Source: Streptomyces violaceoruber (GTDB lineage: Bacteria; Actinomycetota; Actinomycetes; Streptomycetales; Streptomycetaceae). From it: 64,000 nt of DNA. The notes under the pieces were generated by a model. That model was not told the DNA's origin. It did not search any database and worked only from the letters and a program-made list of their open reading frames with translations. A program made the translations under genes and the position numbers. This document shows, in pieces, positions 24,378-32,183 of the stretch (its first letter is position 1; each line of letters begins with the position of its first letter). The stretch lies in assembly GCF_033406955.1 (NCBI RefSeq), contig NZ_CP137734.1, positions 4,154,001 to 4,218,000 of the forward strand. Direction: 5' to 3'.

Positions 24378-26131
24378 CGGTGCTGGAGGGTGCGCGGGAG
24401 CGCCGGGTGCGCACGGGCGGGGTCGAGCTGTGCGTGGCGGAGCTGGGCGATCCGCGGCGGCCCACGGTCGTCCTGGTGCACGGCTACCCGGACAGCAAGG
24501 AGGTCTGGTCCGAGGTCGCCGCCCGCCTGGCCGGCCGCTTCCACGTGGTCCTCTACGACGTCCGCGGCCACGGCCGGTCGAGCGCGCCGAGCCCGCTGCG
24601 GGGCGGCTTCACGCTGGAGAAGCTGACGGACGACTTCCTGGCGGTGGCCGACGCGGTCAGCCCGGACCGCCCGGTGCACCTGGTGGGCCACGACTGGGGC
24701 TCGGTGCAGTCCTGGGAGTTCGTCACGGTCAAGCGCACCGAGGGGCGCATCGCCTCCTTCACCTCGATGTCCGGGCCCTCCCTCGACCACTTCGGGCACT
24801 GGATCAACAAGCGCCTCAGGCGTCCCACCCCGCGCCGGGTCGGACAGCTCCTCGGCCAGGGCGCCAAGTCCTGGTACGTCTACCTGCTGCACACCCCCGT
24901 GCTCCCGGAGCTGGCCTGGCGCGGCCCGCTCGGCAAGCGCTGGCCGGGCATCCTGGAGCGCGTCGAGAAGGTGCCCGGCGGCGACTACCCGACCGCGTCC
25001 CTGCCGTCGGACGCCGCGCACGGGGCGTGGCTCTACCGGGACAACGTCCGGCCCCGGCTGCGCAGGCCGCGCGAGGACGCCTACGCGCACGCGCCCGTGC
25101 AGCTCATCACGCCCCTGGGCGACGCGTTCCTGTCGGAGCGGCTCTACGACGGCCTCGAGCTGTGGGCGCCGCGGCTCACCCGGCGCACGCTGCCCGCGAA
25201 GCACTGGGTGCCGCGCACCCGGCCGGACCGGCTGGCGGACTGGATCACGGAGTTCGTCACCGCGACCGAGGACGGCCGGTCCGAGACGGCGGCGAACGGG
25301 AAGTACGCGGACCGCTTCGGCGGGCAGCTGGTCCTGGTCACCGGTGCGGGCAGCGGCATCGGGCGGGCGACGGCGTTCGCGTTCGCCGAGGCCGGAGCGC
25401 GTGTGGTGGCCGTCGACCGGGACGCCGAGGCCGCCGCCCGGACCGCGGAGCTGTCCCGGCTGATCGGTGCCCGGGCCGCCTGGGCGGAGGCCGTCGACGT
25501 CTCCGACGAGCAGGCCATGGAGAAGCTGGCGGCCAGGGTCGCCGCCGAGTACGGCGTGGTGGACGTGCTCGTGAACAACGCCGGGATCGGTCTGTCGGGC
25601 TCCTTCTTCGACACGACGCCGGAGGACTGGAAGAAGGTCCTCGACGTCAACCTGTGGGGCGTGATCCACGGCTGCCGTCTGTTCGGCCGGCAGATGGCCG
25701 AGCGCGGGCAGGGCGGCCACATCGTCAACACCGCGTCGGCGGCGGCCTTCCAGCCCTCCAGGGTGCTGCCCGCCTACGGCACCTCGAAGGCGGCCGTGCT
25801 GATGCTGAGCGAGTGCCTGCGCGCCGAGCTGGCCGACCGGGGCATCGGCGTCACGGCGATCTGCCCCGGCCTGGTCAACACCAACATCACCTCCACGGCG
25901 CACTTCGCGGGCGTGGACGCCGAGGAGGAGAAGCGCCGGCAGCAGCGCACCGCACGGCTGTACGGGGCGCGCAACTACCCGCCGGAGAAGGTGGCGGACG
26001 CCGTGCTGGAGGCGGTCGTGCGCAACAGGGCGGTGGTCCCGGTGACGCCGGAGGCGCGCGGCGCCCACCTCATGTCCCGGTTCGCACCCCGGATGCTGCG
26101 GCGCCTCGCTCGGGTGAAGCCGCCCCTGTAG
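24374..26131 (+). CDS. EphD-like fusion of alpha/beta hydrolase and short-chain dehydrogenase
   Basis: A 585-residue two-domain enzyme. Residues 1-300 form an epoxide-hydrolase-type alpha/beta hydrolase: HGYPDS oxyanion motif, nucleophile D107 in GHDWGS, and a likely base His in AKHWVP. Residues about 318-585 form a short-chain dehydrogenase with TGAGSGIG for NAD(P), NNAG, a catalytic Ser in NTASAA and Y468-x-x-x-K472. Mycobacterium tuberculosis EphD has the same fusion and acts on mycolic acid epoxides; Streptomyces lacks mycolates, so the substrate must differ. ATG 24374 overlaps the M24 stop (ATGA). Confidence 0.92.
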   Translation: MTVLEGARERRVRTGGVELCVAELGDPRRPTVVLVHGYPDSKEVWSEVAARLAGRFHVVLYDVRGHGRSSAPSPLRGGFTLEKLTDDFLAVADAVSPDRPVHLVGHDWGSVQSWEFVTVKRTEGRIASFTSMSGPSLDHFGHWINKRLRRPTPRRVGQLLGQGAKSWYVYLLHTPVLPELAWRGPLGKRWPGILERVEKVPGGDYPTASLPSDAAHGAWLYRDNVRPRLRRPREDAYAHAPVQLITPLGDAFLSERLYDGLELWAPRLTRRTLPAKHWVPRTRPDRLADWITEFVTATEDGRSETAANGKYADRFGGQLVLVTGAGSGIGRATAFAFAEAGARVVAVDRDAEAAARTAELSRLIGARAAWAEAVDVSDEQAMEKLAARVAAEYGVVDVLVNNAGIGLSGSFFDTTPEDWKKVLDVNLWGVIHGCRLFGRQMAERGQGGHIVNTASAAAFQPSRVLPAYGTSKAAVLMLSECLRAELADRGIGVTAICPGLVNTNITSTAHFAGVDAEEEKRRQQRTARLYGARNYPPEKVADAVLEAVVRNRAVVPVTPEARGAHLMSRFAPRMLRRLARVKPPL

Positions 26132-26185
26132 TTTCCACAGATTCCGGCAATCAGCCTGTGGATAACCCGACTTGACTGTGGATCA
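26131..26185. promoter_or_regulatory. DnaA-box group upstream of kptA
   Basis: A perfect minus-strand box TGTGGATAA at 26157-26165, with near matches GTTTCCACA at 26131-26139 and TGTGGATCA at 26177-26185, in the 110-bp gap before kptA. Confidence 0.55.
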
Positions 26186-26241
26186 AACGCCGGCGGCAAA
26201 ATCGATCGCGTGACGCGCGTCTCACTAGGCAAGCTGATGCC

Positions 26242-26790
26242 ATGCAACAAGAACGCACGGTGAAGGTGTCCAAGTATCTGTCGAAGCACCTGCGCCACCA
26301 GCCGGAGAGGATCGGGCTCACGCCCGACGAGGGCGGCTGGGTCGAGATCGACGCACTCGTCGCCGCGGCGGCGGCGCACGGCTTTCCCTTCACCCGCCAA
26401 GAGCTCGACCACGTGGTCGCCACCAACGACAAGCGGCGCTTCGCGGTGGAGGGCACCCGCATCCGGGCCAGCCAGGGCCACAGCATCGACGTGGATCTGC
26501 GGCTGCCCGTGGCCACCCCGCCGCCGTACCTCTACCACGGGACCGTGGCCCGGCATCTGGAGGCCATCCGGGCCGAGGGCCTGCGGCCGATGAACCGGCA
26601 CGACGTCCACCTCTCGCCGGACCGCGAGACCGCGACCCGGGTCGGGGCCCGTCGCGGCCGGCCGGTCGTCCTCCCGGTGGACGCCGCCGCCATGCACCGC
26701 GACGGACACGTCTTCCACGTCAGCGCGAACGGCGTCTGGCTGACGCAGCACGTGCCGTCCCGCTATCTGCGCTTTCCCGCTCCGCACTGA
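26242..26790 (+). CDS. kptA: RNA 2'-phosphotransferase (Tpt1/KptA)
   Basis: A 182-residue enzyme that transfers a 2'-phosphate from RNA to NAD+, giving ADP-ribose 1''-2''-cyclic phosphate. The N-terminal winged-helix lobe has SKYLSKHLRHQP and RIRASQGHS. The ADP-ribosyl lobe has YHGT and HLSPDRETATRVG. The catalytic Arg-His-Arg-Arg set appears intact. In bacteria without tRNA splicing its role is unclear; RNA or NAD detoxification has been proposed. Close upstream DnaA boxes are noted separately. Confidence 0.95.
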   Translation: MQQERTVKVSKYLSKHLRHQPERIGLTPDEGGWVEIDALVAAAAAHGFPFTRQELDHVVATNDKRRFAVEGTRIRASQGHSIDVDLRLPVATPPPYLYHGTVARHLEAIRAEGLRPMNRHDVHLSPDRETATRVGARRGRPVVLPVDAAAMHRDGHVFHVSANGVWLTQHVPSRYLRFPAPH

Positions 26791-26796
26791 CCCCGC

Positions 26797-27255
26797 ATGA
26801 TCGAAGGCATGGAGCACCTGCCCACCACCCAGTCCGCCGTCACCGCCCTCCGCGCCGTCGCCGAGGAGTACGCGCTGGAGATCGAGGTCACCGACGACAT
26901 CGGCGCCGACCAGACTTCCCGCCACAGCGCCGCCGGGGTGGGGGTGACCACCGACGCCGACGGCTCTCTCCCGCACGAGGCGTTCGTCGAGTTCGGCGGC
27001 GTTCCCCGGGTGAGTGTCCGGCTCTTCCACGAGGGCGACGCCCTGCTCACCGTCGAGAACGTGGAGTTTCCCGATGTCGAGCGCGACGACGTGCCCGCGT
27101 TCCTGCGCTCCGTCTTCGGCGGCCTGGCCTACGTCCAGGGGCGCCGCTTCCCGCCCGGATACCGCCTGATCGTTCCGCTGCCGGGCGACCGGGCCCACAA
27201 GGAGCACGTGTCGATGCTCCTCCTCACCCCGTGGCTGAGCAGTCGCGTACGGTGA
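26797..27255 (+). CDS. Hypothetical small acidic protein
   Basis: A 152-residue protein with no domain that I recognise. It is acidic, without a signal peptide or membrane segment, and its alternating hydrophobic pattern suggests an alpha/beta fold. It may start at ATG 26797 or at ATG 26809 (MEHLPTTQSA); neither has a convincing ribosome site. It begins 6 bp after kptA and is probably co-transcribed with it. Confidence 0.7.
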   Translation: MIEGMEHLPTTQSAVTALRAVAEEYALEIEVTDDIGADQTSRHSAAGVGVTTDADGSLPHEAFVEFGGVPRVSVRLFHEGDALLTVENVEFPDVERDDVPAFLRSVFGGLAYVQGRRFPPGYRLIVPLPGDRAHKEHVSMLLLTPWLSSRVR

Positions 27256-27266
27256 CGACGGAGGCC

Positions 27267-27280
27267 GTTTCACGTGAAAC
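27267..27280. promoter_or_regulatory. parS site (perfect core)
   Basis: GTTTCACGTGAAAC, the exact ParB-binding core, in the 53-bp gap between the small acidic protein gene and the oxidoreductase gene, just upstream of the -10-like TAGGCT (27296-27301). Confidence 0.88.
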
Positions 27281-27308
27281 CGGGGGACGGCCGCTTAGGC
27301 TCGGAGTC

Positions 27309-28214
27309 ATGAGTCTGCGCCTGAGCACCGTGATCCTTCCGTACCGCCGCTGGCACGAGGGCGGCCGTTCGACGTGGACGCGCGCCGAGCAGCTCGGCTT
27401 CCACACCGCCTACACCTACGACCACCTCTCCTGGCGCAGTTTCCGGGACGGCCCGTGGTTCGGTGCCGTGCCGACCCTGACCGCCGCCGCGTCCGTCACC
27501 GAGCGGCTGCGTCTGGGCACCCTGGTCACCTCGCCGAACTTCCGGCATCCGGTGACGCTCGCCAAGGAACTGATCTCCCTCGACGACATCTCCGGCGGGC
27601 GGATCACCCTCGGCATAGGAGCGGGCGGCACCGGCTTCGACGCCACGGCGCTGGGCCAGGAGCCGTGGACGCCGCGCGAGCGGGCGGACCGGCTCGGCGA
27701 GTTCCTGCCGCTGCTCGACCGGCTGCTGACCGAGGACGCGGTGTCGTACGAGGGCGACTTCTACTCGGCGCACGAGGCCCGCAACATCCCGGGGTGTGTG
27801 CAGCGGCCCCGGCTGCCCTTCGCGGTGGCCGCGACCGGTCCACGGGGACTGGCACTCGCCGCCCGCCACGGCCAGGCGTGGGTGACCACCGGAGACCCCA
27901 AACTGTTCGAGAACGGCACCCCCCAGCAGTCGGACCGTGCGCTGCGGCAGCAGGGCGACCGGCTGGCCGACGCCTGTGCCGCGATCGGCCGCGAGGTGGG
28001 CGAGCTGGACCGGGTCCTCCTCACCGGCTTCACGCCGGAGCGCAGCCGCCCGCTGGAGTCCGTGGACGCGTTCGTGGACTTCGCCGGACGCCACCGCGAC
28101 CTGGGCTTCACCGAGCTGGTCGTCCACTGGCCGATCCCGGACTCGGACTTCGCCGCGGACGAGAAGGTCTTCGAGCGGATCGCGATGGAGGCACTGGCTC
28201 AGCTGAAGGAATGA
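27309..28214 (+). CDS. LLM-class (F420-dependent) flavin-type oxidoreductase
   Basis: A 301-residue TIM-barrel protein of the bacterial luciferase-like family. Recognisable segments are LGTLVTSPNFRHP, AKELISLDDISGGR and LGIGAGGTG, all cofactor-binding in F420-dependent members. The substrate is unknown. ATG 27309 is preceded by TAGGCT at 7 nt, pointing to a leaderless transcript; GGAG just before it is a weak alternative ribosome site. A parS site 29 bp upstream overlaps where the -35 region should be. Confidence 0.92.
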   Translation: MSLRLSTVILPYRRWHEGGRSTWTRAEQLGFHTAYTYDHLSWRSFRDGPWFGAVPTLTAAASVTERLRLGTLVTSPNFRHPVTLAKELISLDDISGGRITLGIGAGGTGFDATALGQEPWTPRERADRLGEFLPLLDRLLTEDAVSYEGDFYSAHEARNIPGCVQRPRLPFAVAATGPRGLALAARHGQAWVTTGDPKLFENGTPQQSDRALRQQGDRLADACAAIGREVGELDRVLLTGFTPERSRPLESVDAFVDFAGRHRDLGFTELVVHWPIPDSDFAADEKVFERIAMEALAQLKE

Positions 28215-28264
28215 GGGCGTTGGAATCGACCGGGGCCCGGGAGCCGGGCAGGAGAGCCGTAGCT

Positions 28265-28308
28265 CACATATGTGCGGAGCCGCGCACGGGCGTGCACGCA
28301 TATGCGTG
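28265..28308. promoter_or_regulatory. Two CATATG-centred palindromes upstream of a HAD gene
   Basis: CACATATGTG (28265-28274) and CACGCATATGCGTG (28295-28308) are perfect palindromes with centres 32 bp apart. They lie in the promoter region of the HAD gene and look like a paired operator. The regulator is unknown. Confidence 0.5.
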
Positions 28309-28319
28309 ACAATGACCGG

Positions 28320-29189
28320 GTGACCTCAGCGACCCGACAGCCCGAGCCCCCGGCCGCCGCCACCCGCCCGCGACTCATCGCCACCGACCTCGACGGCACC
28401 CTGCTGCGCGACGACAAGTCGGTCTCGCCGCGTACGGTCGCCGCGCTGGCCGCCGCGGAGAAGGCAGGCATCGAGGTCTTCTTCGTCACCGGACGCCCCG
28501 CCCGCTGGATGGACGTCGTCAGCGCCCACGTCCACGGGCACGGCCTCGCCATCTGCGGAAACGGTGCCGCCGTGGTCGACCTGCACGGCGGCCCCGGCAG
28601 TCACAGGTTCGTGAAGGTCCGCGAGCTGCCGCAGGAGAACGCGCTGGACGCCGTGCGGCTGCTGCGGGAGGCGGCGCCCGGCACGGTGTTCGCGGTCGAG
28701 CAGACGTACGGCTTCCACCAGGAGCCGGCGTACCCGAAGCTGCACATGGAGGTCCCCGACGACCTTCTGCCCGCCGAGGAGATCCTGGCGCCGGGCGGGC
28801 GCGCCGCCACCGAGCCCGTCCTCAAGATCCTCGCCTTCCATCCGGAGCTCGACCCCGACGGCTTCCTCACGCTGGCCCGCCTCGCCATCGGCGACCGCGC
28901 CAACGTCACCCGGTCCAGCCCCAGCGCCCTGCTGGAGATCAGCGGCCCCGACGTCTCCAAGGCCAGCACGCTCGCCCTGTGCTGCGCCGAGCGCGGCATC
29001 TCGCACGAGGAGGTCGTGGCCTTCGGCGACATGCCGAACGACGTCGAGATGCTCACCTGGGCGGGACGGTCGTACGCGATGGGCAACGCGCACCCGGACG
29101 TGATCGCCGCCGCCTCGGGGCGGACGGTCGCCAACAACGACGACGGCGTGGCGGTCGTGATCGAGCGGATGCTGGCGGACCTGACCTGA
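28320..29189 (+). CDS. HAD-superfamily phosphatase, Cof type
   Basis: A 289-residue Cof-like phosphatase with DLDGTLL (motif I), FVTGR (motif II) and FGDMPND (motif IV). A GTG at 28320 lies 6 nt after a -10-like GACAAT (28308-28313), suggesting leaderless translation; ATG 28302 in the same frame is an alternative adding six residues. Its motifs closely match the HAD enzyme beside serS. The substrate is unknown. It converges on the M23 gene 35 bp downstream. Confidence 0.92.
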   Translation: MTSATRQPEPPAAATRPRLIATDLDGTLLRDDKSVSPRTVAALAAAEKAGIEVFFVTGRPARWMDVVSAHVHGHGLAICGNGAAVVDLHGGPGSHRFVKVRELPQENALDAVRLLREAAPGTVFAVEQTYGFHQEPAYPKLHMEVPDDLLPAEEILAPGGRAATEPVLKILAFHPELDPDGFLTLARLAIGDRANVTRSSPSALLEISGPDVSKASTLALCCAERGISHEEVVAFGDMPNDVEMLTWAGRSYAMGNAHPDVIAAASGRTVANNDDGVAVVIERMLADLT

Positions 29190-29224
29190 CCCGCCGCCCC
29201 GGCGGGCCGCCCGGTCCCGCGCCG

Positions 29225-30274
29225 TCACAGCGGCACCCCGCGCTGTGACAGCCACGGCACCGGGTCCAGTGCCGAGCCCATGTCCGGGGTGACCCGGACC
29301 TCGAAGTGCAGGTGGGGGCCGGTGGAGTTGCCGGTGCTGCCGGACTGGCCGATCCACTGCCCGGCGTCGACCCGGTCGCCCTGGTCGACGGCGACGGCCG
29401 CGAGATGGGCGTACTGCGTGTAGTAGCCGCCCGCGTGCTCGATGACGACCTGGATGCCGAAGGCCCCGCCGCAGGACACCTTCAGGACCCGGCCCGTGCC
29501 GACCGACCGCACCGGTGTCCCGACCGGCACCGCGAAGTCCTGGCCGGTGTGCCGGTGCGCCCACCGAGACCCGCCGCTGCCGAAGGACGCCGACAGCTCG
29601 TAGGCCTCGACCGGGGCCACCCAGGACGGGCCGGAGGGCACGTCCGGCTGGTCGAGGCGGACCGCGCCGGGGCACGCGCCGGCCGCGACGGAGGAGTCCG
29701 CCTGCCCCTCCAGCCGGGACCGCACCACCTCCAGCTTGCTCTCGATCTCCTTCTTCAGCTTCGCCAGGCCGGCGTTGCGCTTCTCCAGCGCCTGCCAGGC
29801 CGCCCGCGCCCCGGCCTCCTGGTCGGCGAGCCGCGCCTCGGCCCGCAGGTTCTTCCCGATGGCCCGGTCGACGGCCAGATTCGCCCGGGAGACGGCCCGC
29901 TGACCGCGCATCAGCTCCTCGGGGTCGTCGGCGAGGAGCATCCGCGCGGTGAGCGGGAGCCCGCCGCCGTCGCGGTACTGGGCGCGGGCGATGCGGCCCA
30001 GGTCCTCGTGCATGGCGTCGATCTTCTGCCGTTGCCCGTCGAGCCGGCGCTCGTACTCCAGGGCCTTCGACCGTTGCGCCTCGGCCTCTCGCCGCCCGTC
30101 CTCGTACTGCCGGGTGGCCTTCGCCGCGTCCTCGTACAGCCGCGCCACCTGCGGGCCGAGACCGGCGCCCGGCCTGGTGTCCCCGTCCATGCCGTCGGTG
30201 GGGCGGGCCGCGAGCAGGGCGAGTGCGCACAGCAGCACCGGAACCAGCAGCGGACGACGGCGGGATGAGCGCAT
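29225..30274 (-). CDS. M23 (LytM) peptidase with coiled coil
   Basis: A 349-residue exported murein hydrolase-like protein. It has a signal peptide (1-23), a long charged coiled coil (about 45-200), and an M23 domain (225-340). The zinc motifs HxxxD (HRHTGQD) and HLHFE are intact, so it should be an active endopeptidase. Coiled-coil-M23 proteins resemble EnvC/RipA-type regulators of cell-wall cutting. It is preceded by the GAF kinase on the same strand, with a 122-bp gap containing a repeated TGCTGCACACGG. Confidence 0.92.
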   Translation of the reverse strand: MRSSRRRPLLVPVLLCALALLAARPTDGMDGDTRPGAGLGPQVARLYEDAAKATRQYEDGRREAEAQRSKALEYERRLDGQRQKIDAMHEDLGRIARAQYRDGGGLPLTARMLLADDPEELMRGQRAVSRANLAVDRAIGKNLRAEARLADQEAGARAAWQALEKRNAGLAKLKKEIESKLEVVRSRLEGQADSSVAAGACPGAVRLDQPDVPSGPSWVAPVEAYELSASFGSGGSRWAHRHTGQDFAVPVGTPVRSVGTGRVLKVSCGGAFGIQVVIEHAGGYYTQYAHLAAVAVDQGDRVDAGQWIGQSGSTGNSTGPHLHFEVRVTPDMGSALDPVPWLSQRGVPL

Positions 30275-30396
30275 GTCAGCGATCGTGGACCTGCGCGGCG
30301 TCCGGAGTCTCGTTCAGGTCGTACGAGTGGGGGACCCGTTGCTGCACACGGCTCAGCGCGGCTGCTGCACACGGGGCAACGCGGCGTCGGCGGCGC

Positions 30397-32079
30397 TCAG
30401 TACGGCGCCTCCCACAGCACCGTCGTGCCGCCGCCGCCCGCCCCGATGCCCGGCCCGAGCCGACTGGCGCCGCCCACGGTCTCGGCGCGGCGCTCCAGAT
30501 TGCGCAGGCCGCTGCGCCGGCCGCCCTCGGGAACGCCGACACCGTCGTCCGCGACGGTCAGCCGGACGCCCGGCCGGCCGTCCCGCAGGGTAGCCGTCGC
30601 GTCCACGACCACCTCGATCCGTTCGGCGTGGGCGTGCCGGAAGGCGTTGGAGAGGGTTTCGCGCAGCGCGGCGATGAGGTTCTTGCCGGTCACGTCGCCG
30701 ACGGCGGTGTCGACCGGGCCGACGAAACGGTGCGAGGGGGTGAAGCCCAGCGGGGCGGCGGCCATGGTGATCTCGCGCAGTACGCGGGTGCGCAGTCCCG
30801 TGGGCGCCTCGGCCGGCTGCTGGAGCGCGAAGATCGCCGAGCGGATCTCCTGGATGGTGACGTCGAGTTCGTCGACGGCTCCACCGACCCCGTCGCGCAC
30901 CTCGGGCACGGCCGACCCGCGCTGGGCGCTCTCCAGCATCATCCCCGTCGCGAACAGCCGCTGGATGACGAGGTCGTGCAGGTCCCGGGCGATCCGGTCC
31001 CGGTCCTCGTACACGGCGAGCCGTTCCCGGTCGCGCTGGGCCTCGGCCATCGTGAGCGCCAGCGCGGCCTGCGAGGCGAACCGGTCGCCGAGCGCGCGCT
31101 CCGTCCGGGTGAACGGGCGCTCTCCCCGGGCGCGTGGCATGACCAGGCTCCCGAGGACCTTCCCGTCCCGGCACAGCGGCACCAGCATGACCGGGCCGTA
31201 GGAGCGCGCGGGGCCGGCGTTCAGGCGGGGGTCGGTGGCGGCGTCGTCCACGAACACGGGCCGTCCGGCGAGCAGTTCCGCCACGATGCCGTTCTCCGGT
31301 GGAATGACCGCGCCGAGGGCGTTGGTGGGATGCGGCGCGTCGACGGCCACGATCTCCAGGCCGCCCCCGTCGGCCGGCAGCAGGACGATCCCGGCGGCCG
31401 CGCCGGAGAGGCGGCGGGCCTGCTCGGCAACGGTCTGCAGGGCGTCGTCCGTGTCGCCGCCGGACAGCAGGGCGGTGGTGACGGCGACCGATCCGTCGAT
31501 CCACCGCTCCCGCTGCTGCGCGGCCTCGTACAGTCGCGCGTTGCCGATGGCGATTCCGGCCTCCGTGGCCAGGACCCGGACCATGGCGAGGTCGTGGTCG
31601 TCGAAGGGTTCGCCCGCGTGCTTGTCGGTCACGTAGAGGTTGCCGAAGATCTCGCCCTGCACGCGGATGGGGACACCCAGGAAACCGCGCATCGGCGGAT
31701 GGTGCTCGGGAAAGCCGCACGAGCGCGGGTCCCGGGTCAGGTCGGTCAGCCGGACCGGCTCGGGATCGCGGATGAGCGCGCCGAGCAGTCCCTTGCGGCC
31801 GTCCGGGAGGTGGCCGACGCGCCGTACCGTCGCCTCGTCCAGGCCGTGGTGCACGAAGTCGGCGAGGCCGTCGCCGTCCTCGTCGACGACGCCGATGGCC
31901 GCGTACCGGGCGTGCGCCAGGTCGGCGGCCGTCTCGCAGATCCGGCGCAGCGTGGAGCGCAGCTCGAGTCCGCTGCCGACGGACCGCATGGCGTCCAGCA
32001 GTTTCGGCACCCGGGCCAGTAGTTCGGCCGAGGCCTCCGCACGGGGCGGCGGGGAGCCGGGAGGCGGCGCTGGGGGCAT
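30397..32079 (-). CDS. GAF-domain sensor histidine kinase (DevS/NarL-system type)
   Basis: A 560-residue cytoplasmic kinase with two GAF domains (about 45-195 and 215-350), a HisKA_3 dimerisation domain with the phospho-accepting His in RDLHDLVIQRLFATG (about 369), and a HATPase domain (455-555; N-box ETLSNAFRHA). The architecture is that of DevS/DosT, which sense gases through haem in the first GAF domain. Whether haem binds here cannot be told. No response regulator gene is adjacent, so it is an orphan. It lies next to the cyd operon, which may suggest a respiratory input, but this is context only. Confidence 0.9.
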   Translation of the reverse strand: MPPAPPPGSPPPRAEASAELLARVPKLLDAMRSVGSGLELRSTLRRICETAADLAHARYAAIGVVDEDGDGLADFVHHGLDEATVRRVGHLPDGRKGLLGALIRDPEPVRLTDLTRDPRSCGFPEHHPPMRGFLGVPIRVQGEIFGNLYVTDKHAGEPFDDHDLAMVRVLATEAGIAIGNARLYEAAQQRERWIDGSVAVTTALLSGGDTDDALQTVAEQARRLSGAAAGIVLLPADGGGLEIVAVDAPHPTNALGAVIPPENGIVAELLAGRPVFVDDAATDPRLNAGPARSYGPVMLVPLCRDGKVLGSLVMPRARGERPFTRTERALGDRFASQAALALTMAEAQRDRERLAVYEDRDRIARDLHDLVIQRLFATGMMLESAQRGSAVPEVRDGVGGAVDELDVTIQEIRSAIFALQQPAEAPTGLRTRVLREITMAAAPLGFTPSHRFVGPVDTAVGDVTGKNLIAALRETLSNAFRHAHAERIEVVVDATATLRDGRPGVRLTVADDGVGVPEGGRRSGLRNLERRAETVGGASRLGPGIGAGGGGTTVLWEAPY

Positions 32080-32145
32080 GACCCGAGCCTAATGAGACCT
32101 TTTTGTTCAGGAAAGTCGTATTGCGGAAGATTTTTCCGGATCCGG

Positions 32146-32181
32146 GGCCGACCCGGCCTCGGATCCGAGGCCGGGTCGGCC
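32146..32181. terminator. 36-bp perfect palindrome after cydCD
   Basis: 18-bp arms (32146-32163 and 32164-32181) directly after the cydCD stop. It forms a strong hairpin in RNA from either strand. There is no U-run on the cydCD strand. Confidence 0.75.
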
Positions 32182-32183
32182 GG

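Noticed and set aside
30223..32022. 600-codon open frame antisense to the histidine kinase
   Set aside because: Composition artefact of high GC; the kinase frame has all family motifs.
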